Counted from the first letter of the stretch, positions 34,319 through 46,684 are shown. The stretch: DNA of 64,000 nt from Archilochus colubris (GCA_023079485.1 CM041104.1:7176864-7240863), one strand, 5' to 3'. Notes: generated from the sequence alone by a model not told the origin. Made by a program: numbers and translations.

Positions 34319-36520
34319 GCAAATTGCTACTAAGCTATGCTCTGTGGAAGTGTAGATGATGCTGCACAGCTTTCTCAGGACTGGTACAGCCACATGGCTT
34401 AAAAGGGATCACATTCACTTCTCCCACAGTTAATACCATGTATTTGCTACTGTGGCAACATTCCTGAGCTGAATAAGGTTAAAAAATAAACTTGGTTCAG
34501 AAAGAAAAGTATTGAATTATGCTCACTCTCTTGTGCCATAATTAGAGCAGATAAATTAGGCAGGTTTTGCCCTGTGTCTCCAGTCAGTGTAAACCCCTGC
34601 CTGTCTGCCATCCTGCCTCTGAAATCCTTTCATATTGACCTTTGGAGCAGACTGGGCATCTGTTTTTCTCCTTAACCATCATTTCCACATTCTTTCCAGT
34701 CCCTCAGGTTTTCCCACCCAGTCCTGTGCTGTGGGACTTCAGAATACACAGAGATTCACAACCAACTATAAATAACATTTCTGGTTATTTAAAAAGGGAT
34801 AGAAAATACATATTGCTCTTAAAAGAAGGAAGAAATACGTCCAAGCACTCAGCCTCACACCAAACCCTAACTTCATCTGTGCCAACTTTCTAAGCTCACA
34901 CTGCTAAGGATCAGAGCAGATCATGATGGAAACATCTCCTTCCAAAGGTCGATCTCTGTTTCAGCTTTGGGAATATTTGGTACAAATCACCCAAGCCTCT
35001 AAACCTCACACACAACAACAGCAGCTAGAATTGCCCCTCTGTACTCTACCTCTGCTGAAAGCCTGGCTGATACGCATTTTTGAGCCCAGTGCTCAAATAC
35101 GTCGGAGTCACTCAGATCTCTGCACCTTTTTCCACTCAGGAATAACATGATCTCTCCCACGACAGCCACCCTGAATCTTCTGGCTGGAAATTCTGTTCAC
35201 TCTTGCAATGAGAGAGCCGAGGAGCACCCCCCTGCAGCCCAGTGCACCAACGGGGAGGAACCTGCAAGTAAGTACCTCATTTTCATTGTAACTCACACCA
35301 TTTTCATAGAAAAAAAAGGCAGAGGGACAAATTCAGTACATCTGTTTCCTTTCCTATAACAGTGGGAAGCTTCCCACCGCAAGATGTTTCTGTGCAGAGC
35401 ATTGCTGGGTGTCAAGAGAGTGCTCGGATGGTGCCTGGTCCTGAAATGGGCACCATTTCCACCCACAGCACCCCCCCATGGATAAGCAGCCCCAGATCAG
35501 CCAGTCCCTCCCACCCTAACCCACGGATCGGCATGGGCAGGACTCCGATTACTCTTCAACAATCCCAGTTTCAACTTGATCCCCTTGCTCAGTCCTCCAT
35601 AGGTGGAAAACGACTCCAAGTGGTGGGGAAAGGAAAGACTTTGTTTGTCCCTTCGGATGACTTCCAAGCATGGAGGGTGATGCTGTCCACCCGTAGCCAT
35701 GGCATTGCTCTCATGAGTCACTTTGGTTGCTGGGTATTGCTTATCTCCACACCATCTTTGGGAAATCTCTGACACTGAGTCAACCAAGGGAGTTTCAAAA
35801 CACATCAGTGTGTATGGTGAGACCTTCTCATTCGTTTTCCTACTGCTACAGATAAATCCCTCATCCCTGGCATGACAGGACAGTTGATGGCTTTGTTGAG
35901 AACAATTTAAGGCAACTGCTATTTTATACAAAGAGGAGAAGGAGGCTGAATTGCAGAAACTCTAGCTTTCCCTTGGTAGATTGCAGGGGCCAGCCACAGC
36001 CTGGGAGCAGGGAGACTGAACTGATCTTCAGGGCACTTTTGTTTAAGGTTCTTGTTTGCAGTGCAGTCTTGGGATCTCAAGTCCTCCTCTTAGGTGTTTC
36101 CAGGTGGCTGAGATTTAATCCCTGCCAAGGTCTGTGGTCTCCATCAGCAGCAATGCCTGTCCCAGACAGAGATGAACAGGAGAGTCAGGGGGGACGAAAA
36201 CACATGACTGGCAGACAATCAGGTCTCTCTGCAAGGCTTTCAGCTGCACAGGCTGAGTGGGGACTAATAACATGATAGAAGCAAGTGCCCAGCAAAGCAG
36301 CTTTATCCCCCAGGAGGCTCCAGGAAGGCAGCCCAACACCCTTCAGGGGGCTTGGCAGGATGAGCCTCACATTATGTTCCAGTGAGACCCAAGGGTAAGT
36401 TTCACCCTTGATGGGTTTTTTTTTTTCAGTGTTAGAGCCCAAGGCAACAGAAATCTTGAGCAAACCCATGACACATTCCTGGGTGCAGGAACCCAACAGG
36501 CATAAGAAACCTCACAGGAT

Positions 36521-36526
36521 TTTATT
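36521..36526 (-). terminator. JPH2: Candidate JPH2 polyadenylation signal
   Basis: TTTATT on the plus strand is AATAAA on the minus strand, about 690 bases past the JPH2 stop. It is followed by a GT-rich stretch (TGTGAGGTTTCTTATGCCTG). It would serve an unspliced 3' UTR; a spliced one might end elsewhere. Confidence 0.3.
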
Positions 36527-37214
36527 GCCACCAAATCCAAATGCAAACCCTCACTGTCATTGAAGTACTGAGTGATCTCCAGTTTAACCTTAGTCAACTG
36601 AGTCACATCTCAGCTCATATTTACTTTCAGTAACACAGCTACAGAACAACCACAGCAGAACTAGCACGGGTGCAACTAGAGCTGCAAATTTCAGTTTCAC
36701 ATTTTCTTTGTGTTCCTGCCTCTTGCTGGGCCGAGTGCCCAGAAATACTGCAGTGCATGAGTTAGTTGGCAGCAGCAGCCAGGGAACAACAAACTGAAAA
36801 TGTTTCTTGCAGAAAACAAATTTCAAATTTAACATCATACACTCTTGCACTGGAAGTCTCTGGTAGTCATGTCCATCCAACTGTGAAAGTAAACTATACT
36901 GTGGTATTATATCTAGCCAACACATTTCAATTTTTAAACTCTGAGGAAGTGATTTTAAACAAAGACTTGAGAAGTATCCACTGAAAGTACTCCGCAAATA
37001 CTCTTGGAACAACAACGGGGTAACTGAGGATCTCAGTCCTCAGTGCAAGGCAATTACCTCATTTGAATAAGTGCCCATGCATTTCTACCACTGGGGCATC
37101 CATAAGTGAATTTGTGTTGGCTCTAAAGACAGTCAATCCTAAAGTGCCCAAAATGAAGCCTACAAATTCAGGATAAAAATCTTATTGCCCATCTTACCTT
37201 GTCCAAGGGGCACA

Positions 37215-37295
37215 TCATGTCAAAAAATGTACAAATAGGATTGCCAGACCAATGTTCAGTAAGATGACCATGCAGATCACAATTGTGTTAGGTCC
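37215..37295 (-). CDS. JPH2: JPH2, last coding exon: C-terminal membrane anchor
   Basis: Encodes 26 residues and a TGA. After PNTIVIC comes a hydrophobic helix ([18 protein letters not shown]), the tail anchor that inserts junctophilin into the sarcoplasmic reticulum membrane. It matches the human JPH2 end ([25 protein letters not shown]) almost residue for residue. The acceptor is TTTTCTCCAG and phase 0 joins it to the glutamates ending the previous exon. Seventeen bases past the stop is a strong donor, AAG|GTAAGA, which suggests the 3' UTR is spliced. Confidence 0.93.
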   Translation of the reverse strand, partial: GPNTIVICMVILLNIGLAILFVHFLT

Positions 37296-38359
37296 CTGGA
37301 GAAAAAAAAACAACAAAAGAGAATATTACATACTGCAATTTCAGGTGAGGAGACAGATACAGGTTGATTCTGTTACTCAAAACACCTCCAGAAGCACATA
37401 AACATGGCACTTAACAACCAGCCTGAATTTCAAACTATTTGAATCTATCAATCCCTTTCCTATTTTGCCCCTGCAAACTCCTGCTAAGGAGGCTGAACCA
37501 GCAGAGATCTTGACCACAGGCACACAAATGGCCAAGCCATCCCATGTCAAGCGTCTCCTCCCACCTCCATTCTCCACCTGCAGCACAACATTTGTAAAGT
37601 TGTCATTTTTAAGATTAACCAATGCATCGGTATGAGTTTGTTCTAATTTCAGACCAAAATATTTCCAAGTTGTGCTTTTCTAATGTCATGTGGGAACCAT
37701 TCATGTCTAGAGGGCTGCAAGATGAGAAGCAGTGGGCTAATAAAATGTCTAGTTTTACAGCTGCATTTGCTAACAGCAAAATTGAATTCCTGGATTTTAA
37801 ATGTGGGAAATCAACCGGTGATTTGATACTTCAGGTCGGCTCATGAAGTGCCTCTACTGCAAAAGAGCAAAAGCAACTGTAAAAAAGAAACCCCACTCAA
37901 CTTTTACTTCCCTATCCTACATTTTTACCTCAAGTTTCCAGAGCCATGTTGGCTGGTAAAAGGATGGGAAAAAAGAAGAGAAAAGTGTAAAAAATTAACC
38001 AGAAAATATCTGTTTCCCTCAGATTTTGAATGAGAGAGACATGTCTGATGTCTGAAAGAGTATCTACCCCGGCACAGAGAGGAAGTAAAAAATAACAGGG
38101 TTATGAACACCAGCCCCACCAGCCATGGCAAAAAGGGCTGGGAAGGTGTCAGGAGAGATGGAAACAAGACCCTCCTCCCTCCAGCAGGCTTTGGGATCCC
38201 AAAAAGAACCTCTGGACACCTCTCTGAGCCCACTGCAGTGCAGAGACCATGGGATCTGCATCCCTCTGGGCCCTTTCTGATCTCCCGGAGGAAAACAAAG
38301 TAAAAAAACCAAAGCAAAGATGGCCCCCAGGAGTGCCTCCTGGGCAGTCCCCACATCAC
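37296..38359 (-). other. JPH2: JPH2 intron between the divergent-region exon and the anchor exon
   Basis: A 1.06-kb phase-0 intron with a GTGATG donor and CTCCAG acceptor. The minus-strand frame reads from the exon about 430 bases into it, which makes a long artefactual open frame. It contains one copy of the 110-bp direct repeat at 37985-38097. Confidence 0.9.
37985..38097. repeat. Direct repeat copy A (partner at 39610-39720)
   Basis: Starts GTGTAAAAAATTAA and includes TGTCTGAAAGAGTATCTACC and GGCACAGAGAGGAAGTAAAAAA. Copy B, about 1.6 kb to the right, has the same order of words in the same orientation, with roughly 90 per cent identity by eye and a small indel. Confidence 0.9.
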
Positions 38360-39153
38360 CTCTTCACACTCCTCCACCTCTTGTGCTGCCACTGCCAGCG
38401 CTGAGCCCTTCTTGGCCCCTGCCTTGGGCTCTGTCCGCCCTGGCACCTTGGCCTCAGTCTTCCTTTCGGCGGGGGGTTCGGCCCGGCCCGCAGCCCTGCG
38501 CTCAGGGCTGGAGCGCTGCTTCGGTTCCTTGGAGCGGGGCAGCTCCGCCTTGGCCGCCGGCTTCTCCTCCCGCTCCTGAGGTGGGGTGGAGGTGCCCGCC
38601 CGGCGCTGGAGATCCCCTCGTGGCTCAGGGGTGGGCGACTGGGGCTCCTGGAACTGCTCCTCCTCAGAGTCCATAGCAGGGGAGACCGGGGAGGTCCGGA
38701 CAGCGTAGCTGTGGTAGCCCTTGACCATTTCAACGCTGGGCTCCTGCGCCATCCTCTGCAGTGGCCCGATCTCCATCTGCGTGGCAGGATAGCCCCGGCC
38801 CCGTGAGGCTGGCCGGCCATCACCCTCAGGGGGCAGGGGGCTGCCGCCTGCCCGCCCGCCCGCCTCAGCCCAGCTGCCCGGACGGAGGGCACCGTCCTGG
38901 CGGGGGGCACCATCCTGGTGGGGGGCACCATCCTGGTGGGGGGCTGCCTTGGCTCGCTTGGCCTCAGGAGGGGTCATGGGGGGACTGGGGGCCGGGCGCT
39001 GGGCCTCCTCCTGCTCATGGAGTTGGGGGCTCTCGGGGGGTGTGGGGGGCGGCGGGGCACCGGAGGGCCGGGGCACTGCCTCCTCCATGTTGATGGCGTG
39101 CTCTGCGTTCTCCATGATCTCATGCAGCAGCTTCCGCTTCTGGTACTCGGGGC
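38360..39153 (-). CDS. JPH2: JPH2, divergent-region exon
   Basis: Encodes about 264 residues, opening with PEYQKRKLLHEIMENAEHAI, the end of the conserved helical domain. It then runs through a proline-, glutamate-, alanine- and arginine-rich low-complexity region that differs widely between junctophilins. The short conserved island KGYHSYAVRTSPVSP matches human JPH2 (QGYHSYAVRTTPPEP). Basic patches such as PPEAKRAKAAP could serve as a nuclear localisation signal, as reported for the cleaved N-terminal fragment of mammalian JPH2. Three 18-bp units at 38888-38941 encode a DGAPHQ/DGAPRQ-type repeat. The exon starts in phase 1 and ends in phase 0 after GAA-GAG. Its GC content is much higher than the surrounding introns. 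Confidence 0.93.
38888..38941 (-). repeat. JPH2: Coding 18-bp tandem repeat in JPH2
   Basis: Three contiguous 18-bp units on the plus strand: GGCACCGTCCTGGCGGGG and then two exact copies of GGCACCATCCTGGTGGGG. They translate on the minus strand to a six-residue repeat around APHQDG in the divergent region. Being a multiple of three, unit gains or losses keep the frame. Confidence 0.92.
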
Positions 39154-42100
39154 CTGTGGAGACAGGGGTTGGTATGAGGAGCTGCAGCCTGGCTGGCCAC
39201 CCCAGCTCCATGACACCATCGTGCTGTTGTGTCCCCCTGCCCCAATGGATTTGGAAACAATCACAAGAGGGTCAGGGCTGCAGCCTCTGTGACTGGGAGA
39301 GGAGGTCCTCCCAAAGCAGAGCCTGCTTCCAGAAGGGCTTTCACCCAGGATCCCAGCTGCATGCTGCCCAGCCAGGAAGAGACAAAGGAACAGGTAGAGA
39401 TCTCCAGATGCGAGTAAAGAAACAGTGAAAATCTGCAGCCCCACTTGCTGTGGTCAAACAGGTGGGTTATCTGGGGGCTAAAGAGCTCTAGTTCCTGCCC
39501 AAGTTTGTTTCTCATGCAGGGCTGGCAGTTTCACAGTCCTCCTCTGCAATGAGCCTTGCAGGAGCTGCAAAATCACCTGGCACCATCACACAGGCAGTTC
39601 AGGGCTTCAGTGTAAAAAATTAATCAAAAAATATCTGTTTTCCTCAGATTTTGAAACAGAGACCTGTCTGGTGTCTGAAAGAGTATCTACCCTGGCACAG
39701 AGAGGAAGTAAAAAAGGACAGTGTTGCTCCTGCATCAGTTATTCACCTACCATTAAATCTTTCCTCCTTATTAACCTTAGGCAATGTCTGCAAAGCAAAC
39801 TGCAGCCCAGATGGGGTCTGGGGAGTTCAGCCAGAGCCTGACACCAAAGATATCCATTGTGGCTGAGCAAAATCCACCACTGAACCACCGGGAATATCTT
39901 TCAGAGTAGCACTGTACAGTGCTCTGTGTGCTGGGACAGAGGTCCCCACATGTCACTGCCAGTGAGAGCACCAAGAGCATGATCTTTATGTGCAGTGTGA
40001 GGTCACAAGGCAGCTCGTCTGAAAGCAAAGCACACGATTTTGAAAGTGGCTTTGGCCTCACCCAGCTGAATCCAAGCCACACAGAGGGGCACAGACATTC
40101 AGGGCTTGCTCTGTGCCCTTGAACAGCACAGACCCTGGAGCTGCACCTTCTTCAGCTACCTCATAGTTTCTCCCCTCATCTTCTCAACTCCAAGAACTAA
40201 TGCAGACTTATGCCTGGTTGGGAAACTGGGAGTGGTACTCCTTTCCCTCTAATAAATCAGTGGTGTGATTTGCAAGCTGCTCCCTCCTGCCCATGCAGGC
40301 AATACCTCCATGGCAGAGAGGAGAAAGAGGGCACTGGTTTTGGCTGCTCTGCCATGCCTGCACGCTCCCGTCAATCAGCAGGGGACCCATTCAGGGCCAT
40401 TTATTTCTGGCTGCAAGTGGATTATTTGGAAGCTGCTTCAACAGTTGTTCAGACTCCTCAAAATAGGCTGCCTGCATCTCCAGGCTCCTTGCTTTCTCCT
40501 GCTGCTTTCTTCTCCTCCTGAATAATTCACAGCAGAAAAACCCAACCGCCTGGAGGGCACCATCCAGCCCTGACTCTCCTCACCTCCCAACCTTCACCTC
40601 ACAGCAAGGGCATTGGCTTCTGTCCCTCTCCTCTAAACTACTAGGGTTGATATCCTAAGTGAAACCCAGTGCTAACTACTTGTTAGAGAGGTGAGGATTG
40701 CTGAGAAAGATTGCTCTGTGCCAAACCCAAGGATAGCAGGAGGAAATGCAGATGCCCAACACTGCCAGGGTCTTCTCACTGTACAACCAGCACCTCTGAC
40801 TGCTAGCAAAATCCAAGGGTAGAACTCTGTCTGCTCCTGGACAGCATGGCCATGTAGGAAGAGATATTTCCTCTTGTTGTGCACTTTGGGAATTTAGAGA
40901 TTTAAAAGAACCACAGGCCATTGAGAAAGGCCAGGACCCAAGCAAAATGCTACAAAAAAGCAGTGAGAGAATCCAGCTCCCAAGGAGCCAGCAGTGGAGG
41001 ACAGGCTGCTTCAGGCATTTGCAGAGACCATTTCAATTGTCTCATTCAATTGACACGGGTGGAAAAAATAATCTAGCTAGATGTCAAGAACATCCCATCA
41101 GGAATTCCAGTTTCCTTTGGCTCTGAGCTATAAATACCCCAGTGTGCAAAGGGTGAATGTGGAGCAGTGAGCAGCAGCTGGGGGAGCTTATGTCAGGATC
41201 AAGGGATGTTTCGCTTTTGTTAAATGAAGTGCTACATGCTGGCTGACACCCCAGCCCAGGCATTGTGGTGTTCCCTCACTCAAAGCTAGCTCTGGTGGGC
41301 CTTACTGGGTTGTGGGGAGGGAAGGACAGCCCTCCAGCACTGTGTCTCCCCAGTTAGTAGGTGCAGGACAAGGTGGGAGTATAGGGAATTCAGGTAAATC
41401 AGTCAGCATGACTCTTCCCAGCCAAGCCCCAGGTATTAGCTGCTCCCCTTTCCCACTGCATGCCATGTGCTGGGGTGCAGTACTGGAGACCTGGAGGCAC
41501 TGAAATCAGAGCAGGAGCAAGCAATGGGTTTTGCTGAGCAGGAGCCAACATTTGGCTCCTACCCCCAGTTTTGCTGTTGTGATGGTCACTTGTGATCCTG
41601 CCTCAGAAGTCACAGGGCACTCGTTCCAGGTAAATCAGCTGAGTAATAAGAAAGACAAGATGAAAATGTAGGCACTTGGACCATTGCCTCCTGCTCTGCT
41701 ATTACCTGCCCTTTCTGGAAAGGAATGCTTTCCAGGAAGAACATGTCTTTAGCTAACTTGGTCAAGGGAAAGGTAATGACATCCACAATACTGCTTCTAA
41801 TATTATCTTTCCCCTTTACTAATTCTCAGTGCTTGGTCTCATGGAAGAAATCTCTCAAGTGTTTTCCCAGTCAAATAATCAGCAGTGATGCCAGCAAATA
41901 AATAGGGGACCAGGGATGTAGCATTTTGCACTAATATCTTTCCCATAGGGTACTACAACTCCCAGTTAGCAATCTGATCATACCCTGGTACAGAGTGAGG
42001 CTGTTTCAAGAAAAAGCCATGAGGGATATACCTACAGGAGAACTGCAAATAGACCTGAGCTCCCTGTCTGCTCTGCCTTCAGTGTGTGGAGATACACAGG

Positions 42101-42344
42101 GGGAGCTTAAGGAGCTTGGGGTGGACTTTCCCTCCAGGCTATGGAGAGAAATAAGGTAACATATTTCAGGAGGTAAAATAGCAGTGCTAGGAGGACAGCT
42201 TCAGTGCAGGGGGCTGGATGAACTTCTGCAAAAGAGGATTTAGGATAGACAAGAGGGCAACTTGAGTTATAAAGGAGGTAAAGCATTTGACAGATTCTTC
42301 AAGGAAGTTGCAAAATCTCTCTTAGAAGATGCCTCTGGTCTTAC
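39154..42344 (-). other. JPH2: JPH2 intron between the 42345-42463 and 38360-39153 exons
   Basis: A 3.2-kb intron with a GTAAGA donor and CTGTCTCCACAG acceptor. It holds copy B of the direct repeat near its acceptor side. Nothing else is recognised. Confidence 0.9.
39610..39720. repeat. Direct repeat copy B (partner at 37985-38097)
   Basis: Same-orientation near copy of the segment at 37985-38097, on the other side of JPH2 exon 38360-39153. Shared blocks include TTCCTCAGATTTTGAA (TTCCCTCAG in copy A) and GTCTGAAAGAGTATCTACC. Confidence 0.9.
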
Positions 42345-42463
42345 CTGGCTGGTAGAAGTCTGGGGAGAGCTCCCTGGCCATCATCCTGGCTATGCCCGAT
42401 TCGTTGTTAGCTGCCTGAGCTGCCTGCTCAGAACTTTCAGCCTTGGCTTTGGCATGAGCTGTT
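42345..42463 (-). CDS. JPH2: JPH2, helical-domain exon
   Basis: A 119-base exon encoding [20 protein letters not shown] followed by [20 protein letters not shown]. This is the alanine-rich helical segment thought to span the gap between plasma membrane and sarcoplasmic reticulum. Human JPH2 has [39 protein letters not shown] in the same place by recall, so identity is high. The first base completes the arginine codon split with the 56535-57318 exon, and the last base starts the glycine codon finished at 39153. The acceptor CTCTCTCTGCAG and donor GTAAGA are strong. Confidence 0.95.
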
Positions 42464-45400
42464 CTGCAGAGAGAGGAGGGGACAAGATGAGAACCATCTG
42501 AGCTGAGATCAGCCCAGCTCCAGGAGCAGACTCTGTCCAGTAATAAAATCAAATCAGCCTGTCTGGCTTCACACAGCCTTCCCACTTGACCCAAAAACAC
42601 TGCACCTGAGGAGAAAAGAGGAGATTTTCAACAAATAAGGGGCACAGATGCTTAAGGCTAAGGTGTGAAGGTTGCATTCAGCCACACAAGGAAATAGAGC
42701 ATGTGTATCTGCAAACATGAGCACATTCATGTGTTGCAGTGGGGCAGCACATGCTGCAAAATGGGTTTGCTGCTGTGCTGTGAAGCACCAAAAACCTAAC
42801 TCAGAGGAAAGCCTAGAGCACCATCACAGGCATCTTTGCAGCATAAAGGGGCAATAATGTGACAGATGGACACTTCTGTCACCAGCCCTGAGGTACTGCA
42901 CCTCGCCAGCATGACACATTTTACTCCAAATATTTTTCCCACAAGTCTCCAGCAAACAGCACAGCTCATCCAAGGGGTTCTTTTACTCACCCCAGCCCGA
43001 GGGGCTGCTCTCACCACTGCTAGGAAAGGCAGAGTTATTGCCTCCCTTGCAGCTTGGCTCCCTGAGTCCTCTCCACTCTTTCCCAGCACATCCCCTCCTC
43101 GCTCCATGGGGCTACCAGAGATATTTTGCTGGCCAGCTGGCATATTCCTCACATGCCTCAGGCTCAGGGCCCTGTGATCTTTATGTTGAAGCAGGGTTGG
43201 CTTTACAGCCCAGCTGCTCACAGTCTGGGAAGGAGCTGACTTCAAACAGCAAAGTTGCACCTTAAAAACAAGTGAGGGTAAAGCACTATATACTCAGCTG
43301 CTTTGTTGCACTCGGGGCTTATGGAGAGGAGAGCTGCTTTCCCCTTGTCTCCGATCTCCCTTGCTGAAATAAAGGAGCATACACTGGCTGCACATGCAAA
43401 ACCACATAATTTTTGATGGGCAGTTAGAATCCCTCAAACACCAATTCACTACTCTAAAACCTCTAGTGTAGTCTTCCCTTTTCAGGCTGAGGTTGGAATC
43501 TGGTCATGCTTTGGGACAAAAAATGGGACAAAAAAATTCTCATCCCTGCAGTGAAAATGCTTCATAGGAATTTTTAGACTGTCAGTCATGAAATCACAAT
43601 TAATTCTTTTTCAGTAAACTAAGATGCAGTATGCAATGAGGAGTAGCTGTGAGGAAAGAATTAAACATAGGGCAATAATCCCAAGTACTACAGACAACAG
43701 TGTGACCTGACAGGGAGACGAAAAAGCAGTTCATGACCCTGAGATAGAGAAGAGGTTGCAGAGGTGGTGTGGCTCTGCCTGTCTCTCCCTGGGATGACAT
43801 CCAGCTCTGCTGGAGCTATGAATGACCTCCCTGCCCACACTCACACATTATCTCCACAGGCTGAGCTGCCTGGAATTGCTGTCATTCTTGATCTTTTTAT
43901 CCAGAATTATTACATCTCTTGAAAAACCTTGAGACAAGACATGATGAGGCAGAAAACAGCAATTTTAAGCCACTGATCACAAGCAGGAGGTCTGAGGCAG
44001 CTCTGAACAGAGAAGGCACCTCCTTTTTTGGTAGCATATAATCAGAGTGATTAATTCCACTATAATCTGGCAAGGGCCATGGGGGATCTTTCTGTGCTTT
44101 CCATGCCTGGGGGATCAGAGCATGCTGGGCGCCCTGTGCCTGGGGCTCACAGCCTGCCCGGCGCCAGCCCTGGAAAGAAGTTTGTAAAGTAAGGATCCAT
44201 CTCCTCATCCAGACAGGACGTGGTCCGACCCCTGCCTTTGTCCTGCTGCTCTTGGAGGACTGGATTCAGCACACAGAGATGAAACCCTCTCTTTCAGATG
44301 CTCACTGAGCCAGGCAGAGGCTGTCCCAGTCACTTCCCAGCCAGTCAACCAGCCAGCTGGCCCCAGCTTGGGGAGCAGCAGGAAGCTCCTGGCAAGTCAG
44401 TGGATGATTTCCTAAAGGTGAATTCAAAAAAAGTAGTCTGGAAGGGGACTAGAAGCAGGGGCTGCTCCCTCTAGTAGTAGGGACATAGCCAGACTTATGC
44501 TGATGTCTGCAGGTGGCTCCCAGATGCCCAGCCTAACCCAGCAACTGGGTCCAATGCAAGGGAACAACCTGGGGTTGCTGGAAGTGACAAGGCAGGTCTC
44601 AGTTATGCTCATCTCCTGCCGCAGGTCTCCTTTCCTCCAGAAAAGCTGCTGGATGCTATCTAGCTGCTGTGTAGAGACTGGGGACTGCAATTCCTCTGTG
44701 CAAAGAGATGGTGAGGCCAGGAAGACCCCAACCTGCATGTGCTGAGGAGCTGAGCCAGAGGGGCAGGAGGCCAGGGAGGCGATGGGGCAGCACCCAGGCT
44801 CCACACACAGGGCTGTCACAGCAAGCTGAGCAGCATCCCTTCAGGATCCCCTGCTGCCCTGGAGGTTTGAGCTGCACAGTGACTTCACCCAGCTCCCTAC
44901 TCAGCAGGAGATGCCCAACCTCTGCTCCTGTCCCCCTGCTTGCAAAGTCATCCAGAAGCACTTGTTTGAGGGTACTGAGATCAATGGAGCTGCATTTTCA
45001 AATCTGGCACCTCCTGCAAACCACGTGCTGGCCCTGTTGGCATCCTGTCGTGGGGAAGCTGTGGCCAATGCAGAGCAGGGCTGTTCCCTGGCCAGTAGCT
45101 TGGCTCCCAGCAGGGATGCTGATGCCCTGTGCTGGGTCCCACTAAAGTCCAGGTTTCAGGGAGGTAGGAAGATGATCTTTGAACCTTGGACATGAAATAC
45201 ATAAAAGGAAAATTTCTTCCAACGTTAAGATCTGATAAAAAACCAGAATGAGCTTTTACAAAAAGGAGAACGTTGACTTTTTATTATATGCATATAAATT
45301 TGATAATTTGCAGGAAGCACTTGACTGAGGGCCATACTTTTTGATTTACTGCTGCTTGTGCAGCAGCTCCCAGCCCTTCTGCAGAAATCAGCCCATGCAA

Positions 45401-45535
45401 AAACCAGCAGAGGAGAAAGCCTGGAGATGACGGAGGCCAGGATGAAACCAAAACAGAGGCCCACAGATTTCATAGCACCCAGCAGCAAAATTTGGAAGCC
45501 CCTTTTCAAAGCAGTGCTGGAAAACAAACCATGAA

Positions 45536-45579
45536 CATTAACATTAATGTTAATGTCAGACATTAAACATGTCTGACAG
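45536..45579. repeat. Two overlapping perfect palindromes
   Basis: The first spans 45536-45557: 11-base arms, left ACATTAACATT and right AATGTTAATGT, with no spacer. The second spans 45555-45579: arms TGTCAGACAT and ATGTCTGACA around a TAAAC loop. They share three bases. Confidence 0.92.
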
Positions 45580-46684
45580 ACACAAGAAAGGGCCTTCAAA
45601 AACCAACGCCAACACTCGCCGCTCCAAGTACCATCTTAGGATGAACATTTCCCAGTTTCACCCTGAGCCATCTCCCCAGGCAGTGCCATTAAAAATAACC
45701 CCAGTGAATTCTTCAGGAGGAGGAGCAGAGCCCTGCAGAGAGCAAGGAGAGGTATGTGGGCAATGTCTGAGTCCTCCATCTCAGCACCAGCTGTGTCCTG
45801 ATGGCTGCTCTGGGGCCACCCCAGGCAGAGAGGTTTCACAGCCTGGGTGGGAGAGGGAGGGTTAAATGCATCTGCTGTTTTATTTGCTCCTCTGGCAGGT
45901 CTCTAATTCTCTAATGATTTTTGTACTAGTGCAGGACAGAGCACCACTCCTGTCTTTCCTGGCCAGCTCCCAGAAGCACTGCCCAAATCATTCCTCCGAC
46001 TGCTGCTAAAATCCCCTGGGGATACACGAGCCGCAGCTGAGCACCGTGCTAACAGGTGAGACCCAAAGCCAAGCCAGCACACCCCTCTCTTTGGACAGTT
46101 TATGCAGTTTTGCACATCCACATTGGATTAGACTGCAAATGAGATTGGAATTAGCAGAGAATACTGAAAATACCAGACAGGGCTGGGGCGCCTGCAGGTG
46201 CAGCAATGACCTTGTGGCTAGAAATAGGGGAAGAGCTCAGCTCTCTGCCCAATGGTTGCACATTTGCTTATTAAGGGAAAGACAGACTTGTCCAGCACTG
46301 TTGTTCCTTCTCCATCCCATTGACTCAACAAACCCTGAGAAAGGACCAGTTGAGCATTTTTTCCTTGCCATTCTTAGTACTATAAGCTGCAAAAAACCCC
46401 CCAAATCCTGTCATCAAGCATATAAAATTCAGTCAGCTGTTGAAACCAAAACTTCTGCTAAGTTCTCCTCTCCTGGAAACTGGCTTTTCCATCCCCAGCC
46501 AAATTCCTGCTCAGTATCTACCAGGAATCCTTTTGTCCTTCTGTAGAAACTTAAGATAATGGTTCTTGGCAGGGATGTTTGAAGCACTCAAAAGGGATAC
46601 AGGGAAAGCTGCAGAAGTGCTTTTGCTGATGGCAATATTGTCCCTGCTCCATTTACATCATGAAGGGCAAGGACAAACAGACTT

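Larger units (their letters stand above)
28052..37197. other. Region between the convergent TRH receptor and JPH2 genes
   Basis: No coding exon recognised on either strand. It should contain the receptor 3' UTR at the left and the JPH2 3' UTR, probably with an additional non-coding exon, at the right. Visible features are an A/GAAA purine tract at 34286-34318, an 11-bp-stem hairpin at 33946-33974 in A/T-rich DNA, and several AATAAA words on both strands. Confidence 0.55.

Noticed and set aside
36590..37015. 141-codon minus-strand frame with a hydrophobic stretch near its end
   Set aside because: It resembles a tail-anchored protein at first sight, but it has no family match or splice context and lies in the JPH2 3' flank.
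37925..38359. Continuation of the JPH2 frame beyond the divergent-region exon
   Set aside because: The frame stays open into the intron, but JPH2 homology stops at the GTGATG donor and resumes in the anchor exon at 37295.
44708..45195. Overlapping plus-strand frames of 94-145 codons inside the JPH2 intron
   Set aside because: No family match, no splice signals in phase, composition like the surrounding intron.
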